Assembly (NCBI RefSeq): GCF_014084045.1 | Contig: NZ_CP043732.1 | Location: 248,001-312,000, forward strand | Source: Microbacterium esteraromaticum | GTDB taxonomy: Bacteria; Actinomycetota; Actinomycetes; Actinomycetales; Microbacteriaceae | DNA: 64,000 nt | Direction: 5' to 3' | In this document: positions 28,383 to 37,930 of the stretch, in pieces | How positions within the stretch are numbered: position 1 is the first letter of the stretch | How the letters are laid out: each line of letters begins with the position of its first letter | Notes under the pieces: model-generated | Database searches by the model: none | Seen by the model: only the letters and a program-made list of their open reading frames with translations | What the model was told of the DNA's origin: nothing | Program-made: the position numbers and the translations under genes

Positions 28383-28633
28383 AAGGGATTCCTCCTGCGC
28401 CTCCGCGCTTCGGGCAGCGCAGGCTCGTCAGCAATGTCGTTTCTCGGGCACGTATGTCACACGGCACGTTGTGCGAACTATTCGCGAAGACGACGAGCCA
28501 GGGAGGCGATCTTCGCGATTCCGTCATCGGCGGGCTTCTTCTCCGACGACCTCACCGAGGTTACCGGAAGATAACGATTCTGTCACCCTCCGAACCTGGC
28601 AATCATCTCGACGGGCATCGAAATGCGATCTGA
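28383..28633 (-). promoter_or_regulatory. Promoter and long leader of the M23 peptidase gene
   Basis: On the minus strand GTGACA (28582-28587), 17 bp and TAACCT (28559-28564) form a likely promoter, giving a leader of about 170 bases before the TTG start. The leader can form a hairpin from GGCTCGTC and GACGAGCC (8 bp, 28422-28429 with 28491-28498) and a second one (CTGCGC with GCGCAG) that ends next to the ribosome site. I looked for the c-di-AMP (ydaO) riboswitch that often precedes wall-hydrolase genes and did not find its conserved core. Confidence 0.5.
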
Positions 28634-30544
<1,911 letters not shown>

Positions 30545-30564
30545 CGCCACGACCTGACCGCAGC

Positions 30565-30600
30565 ATCGAGGCCCCTCCTTGATTCAGGAGGGGCCTCGAT
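30565..30600 (+). terminator. Terminator after serC
   Basis: A perfect 15-bp stem (ATCGAGGCCCCTCCT) with a six-base loop begins 20 bases past the serC stop. Confidence 0.85.
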
Positions 30601-30619
30601 CGTCAGCGCGGACGGGCGG

Positions 30620-30681
30620 CGGATGCCGGATGCCGGATGCCGGATGCCGGATGCCGGATGCCGGATGCCGGATGCCGGATG
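30620..30681. repeat. Tandem repeat, heptamer CCGGATG, nearly nine copies
   Basis: The unit GGATGCC (in register GGATG at 30621, 30628 and so on to 30677) is repeated exactly about nine times, with no sequence variation. It ends one base before the stop codon of the DUF3027 gene on the minus strand, where it reads CATCCGG in series. The same word, GGATGCC, is scattered through the window at high frequency. A recent slippage event is likely, and copy number should vary between strains. Confidence 0.93.
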
Positions 30682-31350
30682 TTACTCGTCGTCGTCCTCG
30701 TCGGAATCGTCGTCGTCGGATTCGTCGTCGTCGGACTCGTCGTCGTCGGACTCGTCGTCGTTGGACTCATCTTCCTCGTCGTCATCCCCGGACTCGTCGA
30801 GCTCGTCGATGTCGACGCCGTCGAGGTCGCCGGCGTGCAGTCGCGGCGACAGATCGTCGTCATCCTGCTCGTCGTCCTCGTCGGACTCGTCGTCATCGGA
30901 CTCGTCGTCGTCATCGGACTCGTCGTCGTCATCGGACTCGTCTTCGTCATCAGACTCGTCGTCGTCATCCTCGCCGGAATCGTCCTGGTCCGAGTCGTCT
31001 TCAGCGGCGTCCGTCTCGGCCTGCGCCGCGAGCTCGGCCTGGTGCGCACGGTACTCGGCGAGGCGCTCGGCCCACGGCACCCAGTCGGGAGCGAGCAGCG
31101 CGCCGTCGCCCGGCATCAGCTCGACCTCGAGAACCGTCGGCTCCGAGTCCTCGACCTGCGCGACGGTCACGGTCCAGAACCAGCCCGGGTAGCCGGGCAG
31201 GCGGTTCTCGAAGCGCAGCGACACGGCGCCGCTCTCCTCGACCGTGTGACCGGCCGCCGGTCCCACGGTCGAGGCCGGAGTGATCTCGTGCAGCGCGGCG
31301 AGCGCGAGATCACGAGTGGATGCGGCGAGGTCGTCAGGCGTCGAGGTCAT
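30682..31350 (-). CDS. DUF3027 protein with long acidic tail
   Basis: The first 110 residues of this 222-residue protein match DUF3027, with LRFENRLPGYPGWFWTVTVA and VLEVELMPGDGALLAPDWVPWAERL. Residues from about 115 to the end are almost only Asp, Glu and Ser, broken once by LSPRLHAGDLDGVDIDELDE. The acid tail is encoded by repeats of GAC/GAT, GAG and TCC/TCG triplets (30685-31010) that could slip. The first 17 bases overlap the end of the cold-shock gene, so the two are co-translated. Function is unknown. The tail resembles those of proteins that mimic nucleic acid or bind basic proteins, but that is only an inference. Confidence 0.85.
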   Translation of the reverse strand: MTSTPDDLAASTRDLALAALHEITPASTVGPAAGHTVEESGAVSLRFENRLPGYPGWFWTVTVAQVEDSEPTVLEVELMPGDGALLAPDWVPWAERLAEYRAHQAELAAQAETDAAEDDSDQDDSGEDDDDESDDEDESDDDDESDDDDESDDDESDEDDEQDDDDLSPRLHAGDLDGVDIDELDESGDDDEEDESNDDESDDDESDDDESDDDDSDEDDDE

Positions 31351-31714
31351 CAGCGACCTTGCGGAGGACGGCGGCGACGGTGCGGCTCCTGGTCGCCGAA
31401 GGATAGCGGCCGCGCCGGAGGTCGCCGCCCATCTCATCGAGCATCCTCACCAGATCCTCGACGATCACGGCCATGTCGTCGGCGGGCTTGCGCGCGGCCT
31501 TCGCCAGACTGGGCGGCGCGTCGAGCACGCGCACCGACAGCGCCTGCGGGCCCCGACGGCCGTCGGCGAGACCGAACTCGACGCGGGCGTTCTTCTTCAC
31601 GGAGACGCCTGCAGGAAGGGCAGAGGCGTGCAGGAAGACGTCCTGGCCGTCATCCGATGCGATGAAGCCGAACCCCTTCTCGTCGTCGTAGAACCTGACC
31701 TTGCCGGTGGGCAT
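31334..31714 (-). CDS. Cold-shock-domain protein with C-terminal extension
   Basis: A 126-residue protein. The first 65 residues are a cold-shock domain: GKVRFYDDEKGFGFIASDDG with the RNA-binding RNP1 motif KGFGFI, then VFLHASAL (RNP2). A further 55 residues follow (ARKPADDMAVIVEDLVRMLD) and form a predicted helix pair not present in short Csp proteins. Such extended forms next to DUF3027 are a standing actinobacterial pair. It probably binds single-stranded RNA. The start at 31714 has GGGAGAACCTC-like purines further upstream but no strong site. Confidence 0.9.
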   Translation of the reverse strand: MPTGKVRFYDDEKGFGFIASDDGQDVFLHASALPAGVSVKKNARVEFGLADGRRGPQALSVRVLDAPPSLAKAARKPADDMAVIVEDLVRMLDEMGGDLRRGRYPSATRSRTVAAVLRKVADDLDA

Positions 31715-31814
31715 GGGAGAACCTCACTGAAACACGAAATGGAGACGTCGCGCGGCGGCGCGACCCCTTCAGCCTACCCGTCCGCCCGCACCGACAGGGG
31801 ATACGCTGAGAGCG

Positions 31815-32090
31815 ATGAGCATGCATGACGACCGCAGCGCGCCGAAGACCGGGCGACTCGAGCGATTCCTGGCCTTCACCGCGCTGGGTCTCGCCGCGGC
31901 GTCCGTGATCTGCTTCTTCTCGATCATCATCGGCACCGCCGTCGGCATGGACCAGTCCGCGTTCGGGCATGGCGTCTGGCCGTTCGTCGCGGGACTGCCG
32001 CTGTTCGGCCTGCCGATCGCGTTCCTGATGATCATCTCCCTGCTGGTGCTCAGCTGGGCGCGCAAGGGACGCGCGGGCTCCGGGTCCTGA
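31815..32090 (+). CDS. Small two-segment membrane protein
   Basis: A 91-residue protein with two membrane segments (FTALGLAAASVICFFSIII and FVAGLPLFGLPIAFLMIISL) and short charged ends. The start ATG at 31815 is preceded by TACGCT with seven bases between, so the message may be leaderless. The gene ends two bases before the next start codon and is in one operon with the helicase partner and XPB. Homologues are often misnamed as ABC ATPases; there is no ATPase motif. Function unknown. Confidence 0.75.
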   Translation: MSMHDDRSAPKTGRLERFLAFTALGLAAASVICFFSIIIGTAVGMDQSAFGHGVWPFVAGLPLFGLPIAFLMIISLLVLSWARKGRAGSGS

Positions 32091-32092
32091 CG

Positions 32093-33769
32093 ATGAGCAC
32101 GCACGCCCGTCCGCTGGCTGCCCGGCTCGCCTCGGCGAGCGACGCGCAGCTGGAGCGGGTGCTGCGCGAGCGGGCGGTGCGACCGGATGCCGGGTGGGTC
32201 GACTTCTTCGACGCCGCAGAGGCGCTTCTCGAGCCGGCCTCCATCGAACGCGCCCTTGCCCGTCTCACACTCGCCGAGGCGCGTGCCCTCCGCTCGGCAG
32301 GGCCGGACGATGCGGTCGATCTCGGCGATGCGGGTCTGGGCCTGCTCGACGAGGACGACCGGGTCCTCCCCCCGGTGCGCGCGGTCGTCGAGACGCTCGC
32401 CGAGATCCCGGATGCCGAGGAGTCGCGTCCCACTCGGGCATCCGCCGCCGATTCCGCCCGCGCCGCCGAACGGGCCTTCGCGACGATCGCCGGCGTGGCC
32501 GAGCTTCTGCTCGCCGCGCGCACCGCACCCCTCGGGCTGGTCGCGACCGGCGCGCTGAGCGCGACGGAGAAGCGGCGACTGCTCGACGACGGCGACCTCG
32601 ACGCATTGCGCGATCTGGCCGAAATGGCAGGTCTCACCAGGCGCGTCGACCGGGAGCTGAGGCCGACCGCGGACGCCGAGTCATGGCTGGACGCCTCCTT
32701 CACCGGACGATGGACGCTCGTGGCCGGCCGCTTCCGCGATGCCCTGCCTTCCGGCATCCGGGGTTCGGCGGCGATCGACTGGCCTCGCGCTCACCCCTGG
32801 GACGCGAGCTGGCCGGCGCGAGCCGCGCACCTGCGCGGCCTCGCCCTGCGGCTCGGACTTCTGGCCGACGACGGATCGGAGAGCGCATGGGCGGTTCCCG
32901 AGTGGGGCGGCCCGCTGCACACCGACGAGCCGTTCGACAGCTCGGCGCTGCAGGCGCTTCTGCCTTCGGAGGTCGACCGGCTCTTCCTGCAGAACGACCT
33001 CACCGCCATCGCCCCGGGCCCGCTGCGACCGTCGCTCGACAACAGGCTGCGGACGATGACCGAGCATGACCCCGCCCAGGCCTCGTCGTACCGCTTCACC
33101 GCCGAATCGGTGTCGCGCGCGCTCGTCGAGGGCGACAGCGCCGAGGGCATCCTGGCTTTCCTGCGGGAGATCTCGCTGACCGGGGTTCCGCAGCCTCTCG
33201 AGTACCTGGTCGCCCAGACGGCGTCGAGGCACGGTCTCGTGCGCGTGCGGCCGGATGCCGACGGCGGCACCGTCGTGACGAGCACCGACGCCCACCTGCT
33301 GGAGGCGATGGAGATCGACCGCAACCTGCGCCCCCTCGGACTCATCCGCGAGGGGGACCGGCTGATCTCGCGCGTCGGAGCCGAGGCGGTGGCGTGGGCG
33401 CTCGCGGATGCCAGATACCCGGCAACCCTCGTCGACCGCGACGGCCGCAGCGTGGCCGCTGGTCGAGCGCGGATCGCCGGTCCCGCCGCCGCGACCGACG
33501 GCGGACACGCCGCTCTGATCGCGAGGCTGCGCTCGCACCAGGGTCCCGACGCCGACGCCGCCTGGCTGGACCGCGAGCTGGAAGCCGCGGTGCGGGCGAA
33601 GGCCGTGGTGCTCGTCGAGGTCGCCATGCCGGACGGCTCGCGACGCGAGCTCACTCTCGAGGCTGCGGGTCTCGGGGGCGGACGACTGCGCGGGCGCGAC
33701 CGCGCAGCCGACGTGGAACGGACGCTCCCGGTACGCAGCATCGTGTCGGTGCGGGTGCTGCAGAGCTGA
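32093..33769 (+). CDS. Helicase-associated domain protein (partner of XPB)
   Basis: This 558-residue protein precedes the XPB gene in many actinobacteria. It has no P-loop or DEAH box. The visible features are an N-terminal helical region with repeated LxxLxL patterns, a central segment VDRLFLQNDLTAIAPGPLRP characteristic of the Helicase_C_3 domain family, SYRFTAESVSRALVEGDSAE, and a C-terminal beta-rich region (AKAVVLVEVAMPDGSRREL) resembling a WYL-type ligand domain. It probably works with the XPB helicase next to it, 30 bases downstream, in repair. The reaction is unknown. Confidence 0.83.
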   Translation: MSTHARPLAARLASASDAQLERVLRERAVRPDAGWVDFFDAAEALLEPASIERALARLTLAEARALRSAGPDDAVDLGDAGLGLLDEDDRVLPPVRAVVETLAEIPDAEESRPTRASAADSARAAERAFATIAGVAELLLAARTAPLGLVATGALSATEKRRLLDDGDLDALRDLAEMAGLTRRVDRELRPTADAESWLDASFTGRWTLVAGRFRDALPSGIRGSAAIDWPRAHPWDASWPARAAHLRGLALRLGLLADDGSESAWAVPEWGGPLHTDEPFDSSALQALLPSEVDRLFLQNDLTAIAPGPLRPSLDNRLRTMTEHDPAQASSYRFTAESVSRALVEGDSAEGILAFLREISLTGVPQPLEYLVAQTASRHGLVRVRPDADGGTVVTSTDAHLLEAMEIDRNLRPLGLIREGDRLISRVGAEAVAWALADARYPATLVDRDGRSVAAGRARIAGPAAATDGGHAALIARLRSHQGPDADAAWLDRELEAAVRAKAVVLVEVAMPDGSRRELTLEAAGLGGGRLRGRDRAADVERTLPVRSIVSVRVLQS

Positions 33770-33799
33770 TGCGCCGAGCGGCCGGTAGACTGGTCTGCT

Positions 33800-35440
33800 A
33801 TGTCTGATGGCCCCCTGATCGTCCAGAGCGACCGCACCGTGCTGCTCGAGGTCGCGCACGCCGACGCCGAGTCCGCCCGGCACGAGCTGGCGATCTTCGC
33901 CGAGCTGGAGCGGGCCCCCGAGCACATCCACACCTACCGCATCACGCGTCTCGGGCTGTGGAACGCACGAGCCGCCGGCCACACCGCAGAAGACATGCTC
34001 GAGACCCTCGACCGCTGGTCGCGCTTCCCCGTCCCGCCGTCTGTGGCGGTCGATCTGCGCGAGACGGTGAACCGCTACGGACGGCTCGTGATCGAACGCG
34101 ACGACGAGGGCGCGCTGGTGCTGCGCTCGACGGACCCCGCCGTGCTCGCCCAGGTGGCGAACAACAAGCGCATCCAGCCGCTGCTCATCGGGCACCCCTC
34201 GCCCGACAGCTACGTCGTCGACGCGTGGGCGCGCGGGCAGATCAAGCAGGAGCTGCTGAAGATCGGCTGGCCGGCCGAGGATCTGGCCGGCTACACGCCG
34301 GGCACGCCGCACGAGATTGATCTCGACGAGGACGGCTGGAGCATGCGGCCGTACCAGCGGCAGGCGGTCGAGGCGTTCGCGAAGGATGGCTCCGGCGTCG
34401 TGGTGCTGCCGTGCGGCGCGGGCAAGACGATCGTCGGCGCCGGCGCGATGGCCGCCACCGGCACGACCACCCTCATCCTGGTGACCAACACGGTCTCGGC
34501 GCGCCAGTGGCGCGACGAGCTGCTCAAGCGCACCTCGCTGACCCCCGAGGAGATCGGCGAGTACTCCGGTCAGGCCAAGGAGGTCAAGCCGGTCACGATC
34601 GCGACGTACCAGATCCTCACCGCGAAGCGGAAGGGCCAGTACGCCCACCTCTCGCTGCTCGACGAGATGGACTGGGGCCTCATCGTCTACGACGAGGTGC
34701 ATCTGCTGCCTGCTCCGGTGTTCAAGCTGACCGCCGATCTGCAGGCCCGCCGCCGCATCGGCCTCACCGCGACTCTCGTGCGCGAAGACGGCCGAGAGGG
34801 TGACGTGTTCAGCCTGATCGGCCCGAAGCGCTTCGATGCGCCCTGGAAGCAGATCGAGGCGCAGGGCTTCATCTCTCCGGCCGCCTGCTATGAGGTGCGG
34901 GTGGACCTGCCGCCGAGCGACCGCCTCGAATACGCCGCGGCCACAGACGACGAGCGCTACCGGCTCGCGGCATCCGCACCTGCGAAGATCACAGCGGTGC
35001 GTGAGCTGATCGCGAAGCACCCCGGCGAGCGCATCCTCGTCATCGGTCAGTACCTCGACCAGCTGGAGAGCCTGTCACAGGCGCTGAACGCGCCGCAGAT
35101 CACGGGCGCGACCCCCATAGACGAGCGCGAGGAGCTGTACCGACAGTTCCGTGAGGGCGAGATCTCGCTGCTCGTCGTGTCGAAGGTCGCCAACTTCTCG
35201 ATCGACCTCCCCGAGGCCTCGGTCGCCATCCAGGTGTCCGGCTCCTTCGGCTCGCGCCAGGAGGAGGCGCAGCGTCTGGGTCGCCTTCTGCGACCCAAGC
35301 AGTCGAATCACACGGCCAGCTTCTACACCCTCATCGCCCGCGACACCGTCGACCAGGACTACGCGCAGAACCGGCAGCGGTTCCTCGCCGAGCAGGGGTA
35401 CAGCTACACGGTCATGGATGCGGTCGACCTGGCCGCCTGA
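33800..35440 (+). CDS. XPB-type DNA repair helicase
   Basis: The 546-residue protein is a 3'-5' superfamily 2 helicase related to eukaryotic XPB. Seen directly: damage-recognition-like N-terminal domain to about residue 160; SMRPYQRQAVEAF; Walker A LPCGAGKT; YDEVH (DEVH box); RED loop in TLVREDGREGD; GLTAT; and RQEEAQRLGRLLRPK (motif VI). It unwinds DNA, and archaeal relatives pair with the Bax1 nuclease. TAGACT lies nine bases before the ATG at 33800, a possible leaderless start. It follows its usual partner gene. Confidence 0.93.
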   Translation: MSDGPLIVQSDRTVLLEVAHADAESARHELAIFAELERAPEHIHTYRITRLGLWNARAAGHTAEDMLETLDRWSRFPVPPSVAVDLRETVNRYGRLVIERDDEGALVLRSTDPAVLAQVANNKRIQPLLIGHPSPDSYVVDAWARGQIKQELLKIGWPAEDLAGYTPGTPHEIDLDEDGWSMRPYQRQAVEAFAKDGSGVVVLPCGAGKTIVGAGAMAATGTTTLILVTNTVSARQWRDELLKRTSLTPEEIGEYSGQAKEVKPVTIATYQILTAKRKGQYAHLSLLDEMDWGLIVYDEVHLLPAPVFKLTADLQARRRIGLTATLVREDGREGDVFSLIGPKRFDAPWKQIEAQGFISPAACYEVRVDLPPSDRLEYAAATDDERYRLAASAPAKITAVRELIAKHPGERILVIGQYLDQLESLSQALNAPQITGATPIDEREELYRQFREGEISLLVVSKVANFSIDLPEASVAIQVSGSFGSRQEEAQRLGRLLRPKQSNHTASFYTLIARDTVDQDYAQNRQRFLAEQGYSYTVMDAVDLAA

Positions 35441-35446
35441 GTCCGC

Positions 35447-35577
35447 TCACCGCTCTTCGCCCGGCTTCAGTCCGCACCGCCAGCACGGTGCGGCGAGGTC
35501 GTCGAGCAGCGCCCCGCACTCGGGCACACCTGGGAGAGCCAGCAGGCACTGTCACCGTGCTCCTCGTCGTCACCCAT
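35447..35577 (-). CDS. Small zinc-ribbon protein, frame broken by one missing base
   Basis: On the minus strand an ATG at 35577 opens MGDDEEHGDSACW, and the frame drifts to a senseless end at 35467. The next frame reads ECGALLDDLAAPCWRCG and stops at 35447. Adding one base in the three-C run at 35522-35524 joins them into a 43-residue protein with CPEC and CWRC knuckles, a compact zinc ribbon. It begins ten bases behind the hydrolase stop on the same strand. The fit of both halves is good, but there is no ribosome site and the reading depends on the repair. Confidence 0.45.
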
Positions 35578-35587
35578 GGCAGCGAGG

Positions 35588-36508
35588 CTACTCGCCCTCA
35601 GGGGCTCTCTCACCACGCGTGAACCAGTCGAGGCACAGCTCGGCGACGGCTTCCGGAGCATCGTCGACGACGAAATGCGCGGCGCCGTCGACGAAGGCGA
35701 GCTCGAAGCGGTCGGCGTACCGCTCATGTCCTCGGCAGATGCGACGCACCGTCGGCTCGGCGAAGGGAGCATCCTGGCGCCCGAAGACCGCGAGCGTCGG
35801 CGGGTGCAGCCGGCGCCTCTTGTAGTGGCCCGTCGCCAGGCGCATCACCTCGGGAATGATCATGCCGCGGTACAGCTCCCGGACGGCGGCATCGAATCCC
35901 GATCGCTTCTGCACCCGCAGATAGCCGTCCACGACATCGGCGGTCATGGGCTTCGCCGCGTAATCGGGGCCGAACAGCCAGGCGAGCGAGTCGCCCGCAC
36001 GATGCCTCAGCAGCGGCGGCATGTGCGTGAACGCAGGAAGCAGCTTGGGGCTGAAGGTCATGAACCCCGGCGGCACGGCGAACTGCACGGCTGTGCGGAC
36101 GCGTTCCGGATGCCCGTATGCCAGCTGACCGGCGACGACCGCACCGAGGTCATGGCTGACGACGTGTGCTTTCACGACGCCCAGCGCATCGAGAACCGCG
36201 ATGAGATCCGCGACCATCGTCGTGCGGCGGATGGACGGGTCGTCGGCCTCCGTCCAGCCCGAGCCACGCAGGTCGGGGCAGATCACGCGGTGACCTCGGG
36301 CGGCGAGCCTCGGCGCGACATGCCGCCACTCCCACCAGCTCTGCGGGAAGCCGTGCAGCATGACCACGGGCTCCCCCTCGCCGATGACGGCGACATGGCT
36401 GCTCAGGCCGAGGGTTCTGACGACGATGTGGTCGAAGCCGGATGCGTGGGGAAGCGAAGGCGACCACTCGCGGTGGCGGGAGCCCGTCGACGGTGCCGGT
36501 GCGTCCAT
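35588..36508 (-). CDS. Alpha/beta hydrolase, epoxide-hydrolase or dehalogenase type
   Basis: A 306-residue alpha/beta hydrolase. VMLHGFPQSWWEW is the oxyanion loop with HGFP, and VVSHDLGAVVAGQ carries Asp in the nucleophile elbow (SHDLG), so the nucleophile is Asp, as in epoxide hydrolases and haloalkane dehalogenases, not Ser. The catalytic His is in DGAAHFVVDD. WWEW supplies the tryptophan seen next to HG in such enzymes. ATG at 36508 has GGGGAGG seven bases ahead; a longer frame begins inside the operator palindrome and is unlikely. It diverges from a TetR regulator, which probably controls it. Confidence 0.87.
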   Translation of the reverse strand: MDAPAPSTGSRHREWSPSLPHASGFDHIVVRTLGLSSHVAVIGEGEPVVMLHGFPQSWWEWRHVAPRLAARGHRVICPDLRGSGWTEADDPSIRRTTMVADLIAVLDALGVVKAHVVSHDLGAVVAGQLAYGHPERVRTAVQFAVPPGFMTFSPKLLPAFTHMPPLLRHRAGDSLAWLFGPDYAAKPMTADVVDGYLRVQKRSGFDAAVRELYRGMIIPEVMRLATGHYKRRRLHPPTLAVFGRQDAPFAEPTVRRICRGHERYADRFELAFVDGAAHFVVDDAPEAVAELCLDWFTRGERAPEGE

Positions 36509-36560
36509 GATGAGCCTCCCCGTCGCTCGAAGGGTCGACATCGGCCCCTGCGCACACTCT

Positions 36561-36602
36561 ACTACTTTCATAGTAGTTTGTCACTATGAAAGTAGTGACA
36601 AA
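36561..36602. promoter_or_regulatory. Operator region with overlapping palindromes between hydrolase and TetR genes
   Basis: An AT-rich island in GC-rich surroundings. One palindrome has arms ACTACTTTCATAGT (36561-36574) and its exact inverse (36583-36596), eight bases apart. A second has arms TTTGTCACTA (36577-36586) and TAGTGACAAA (36593-36602), six bases apart. Their centres are 11 bp apart, one DNA turn, so two dimers could bind on one face. The site lies in the divergent promoter of the TetR gene. Confidence 0.8.
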
Positions 36603-36614
36603 TAGGCTCGATCT

Positions 36615-37157
36615 GTGAGCAACACTCGGATTCGCGCCCTCGAGGCCGCCGTGACCCTGATCGGCACGGAGGGCATCCGCGCCCTCACCCACGGCAGGAT
36701 CGACGCGGCGGCGTCCCTCCCCGCCGGCTCGACATCCAATCACTTCCGCACCCGCGCTGCACTGCTTGCAGGAGTGATCCAGTGGATAGCAGAGGCGGAG
36801 CGCGCCGAGGGCGGCTTCCCGGTGGTGGTCGACACCGCCGAGGACCTCATCGCGATGCTGCAGCGCGCGCTCGAGCTGGAATCGGGGCCGGGCGCGACGC
36901 GCACCCGCGCACGGTACGCGCTGTTCCTCGAGGCTCTCGACCACGACGCCGCCGCACCCCTTCGGCAGCAGCGGCGCATCTTCGAGGAGTGGACGCGCGA
37001 TGCGCTCGTCCGGATCGGAGGACCGGATGCCGCTGCGGGCACGCGCATGCTCATGGCTGCCTGCGACGGCCTCCTACTGCACCGCGTCACGGTCGACCCT
37101 GACGCCCCGACGGACGACGCGATTCGACGTGCGGTGACCGCTGCGCTCGGCGCCTGA
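36615..37157 (+). CDS. TetR-family regulator
   Basis: The 180-residue protein starts NTRIRALEAAVTLIGTEGIR and has ALTHGRIDAAASLPAGSTSNHF, the TetR helix-turn-helix with the unusual S-T-S-N-H-F end typical of some actinobacterial TetRs. The C-terminal half is helical and forms the ligand domain. GTG at 36615 is six bases past TAGGCT, so the message is probably leaderless and the -10 abuts the operator. It is most likely a repressor of itself and of the divergent hydrolase gene. Confidence 0.87.
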   Translation: MSNTRIRALEAAVTLIGTEGIRALTHGRIDAAASLPAGSTSNHFRTRAALLAGVIQWIAEAERAEGGFPVVVDTAEDLIAMLQRALELESGPGATRTRARYALFLEALDHDAAAPLRQQRRIFEEWTRDALVRIGGPDAAAGTRMLMAACDGLLLHRVTVDPDAPTDDAIRRAVTAALGA

Positions 37158-37203
37158 GCGCCGCACCACCGAAGGCAATCAGCCGATGCAAGGGCGGAGT
37201 CAC

Positions 37204-37209
37204 CATAAT
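37204..37209 (+). promoter_or_regulatory. -10 box of the response regulator gene
   Basis: CATAAT lies seven bases before the ATG at 37216. No Shine-Dalgarno site is present, so a leaderless start is likely. Confidence 0.55.
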
Positions 37210-37215
37210 GGGGGC

Positions 37216-37908
37216 ATGACTGATGCGCGCATCCTGGTCGTCGACGACGAGCCGAACATCCGCGACCTGCTCTCCCGGGGTCTCAGCTTCGCCGGGTTCA
37301 AGGTGAGGACCGTCGCGAACGGCGCCGCCACCATCTCGGCCGTCCTCGAAGAGGAGCCAGACCTCATCATCCTCGACGTCATGCTCCCCGACATGAACGG
37401 GTTCAGCGTGACCAAGCGCCTGCGCGGCGCCGGCTTCACGGCCCCCATCCTCTTCCTCACCGCCAAGGACGACACGCAGGACAAGATCGAGGGCCTGAAC
37501 GCCGGCGGCGACGACTACGTCACCAAGCCGTTCGCACTCGACGAGATCGTCGCACGTGCTCAGGCGATCCTGCGCCGCACGATGCAGACCGACGAGGAGT
37601 CGCTGATCCGCGCCGGCGAGCTGTCGATGGATCAGGACACCCACGACGTGTTCGTGGGCAAGGTCCCGATCGAGCTCAGCCCGACCGAGTTCAAGCTGCT
37701 CAAGTACCTCATGCTCAACCCCAACCGCGTGCTCTCGAAGGCTCAGATCCTCGACCACGTGTGGGAGTACGACTTCAACGGCGACGCCGGCATCGTCGAG
37801 AGCTACATCTCGTACCTGCGCCGCAAGATCGACCCGCACACCGACGAGTCCGTGATCCAGACCAAGCGCGGCTTCGGCTACATGCTGAAGGTCGGCAAGT
37901 CCGCGTAG
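37216..37908 (+). CDS. OmpR/PhoB-type response regulator
   Basis: A 230-residue regulator. The receiver domain has Asp10-Asp11, the phosphoacceptor Asp54 in LIILDVMLPDMNGF, and Lys104 in YVTKPF. The C-terminal winged helix has the PhoB pattern IELSPTEFKLLKYLMLNPNR, SYISYLRRKID and TKRGFGYMLK. It pairs with the histidine kinase that starts 22 bases downstream. Order and sequence match the actinobacterial TrcR/MprA-like group, but the signal cannot be named from here. Confidence 0.93.
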   Translation: MTDARILVVDDEPNIRDLLSRGLSFAGFKVRTVANGAATISAVLEEEPDLIILDVMLPDMNGFSVTKRLRGAGFTAPILFLTAKDDTQDKIEGLNAGGDDYVTKPFALDEIVARAQAILRRTMQTDEESLIRAGELSMDQDTHDVFVGKVPIELSPTEFKLLKYLMLNPNRVLSKAQILDHVWEYDFNGDAGIVESYISYLRRKIDPHTDESVIQTKRGFGYMLKVGKSA

Positions 37909-37930
37909 CGGACCCCGGTCCGAGGCGGTC

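Noticed and set aside
28383..28633. Possible c-di-AMP (ydaO) riboswitch before the M23 gene
   Set aside because: The conserved core elements could not be found; only a generic structured leader is supported.
30620..30681. CRISPR array
   Set aside because: The units are seven bases in direct tandem, with no spacers, and there are no cas genes in the window.
30579..31665. Plus-strand Ser-, Arg- and Val-rich frames over the acidic-tail region
   Set aside because: They are the complement of the GAC/GAG triplet repeats that encode the DUF3027 tail.
36509..36571. Longer N-terminus for the alpha/beta hydrolase
   Set aside because: The ATG at 36571 lies inside the operator palindrome, while the ATG at 36508 has a strong ribosome site.
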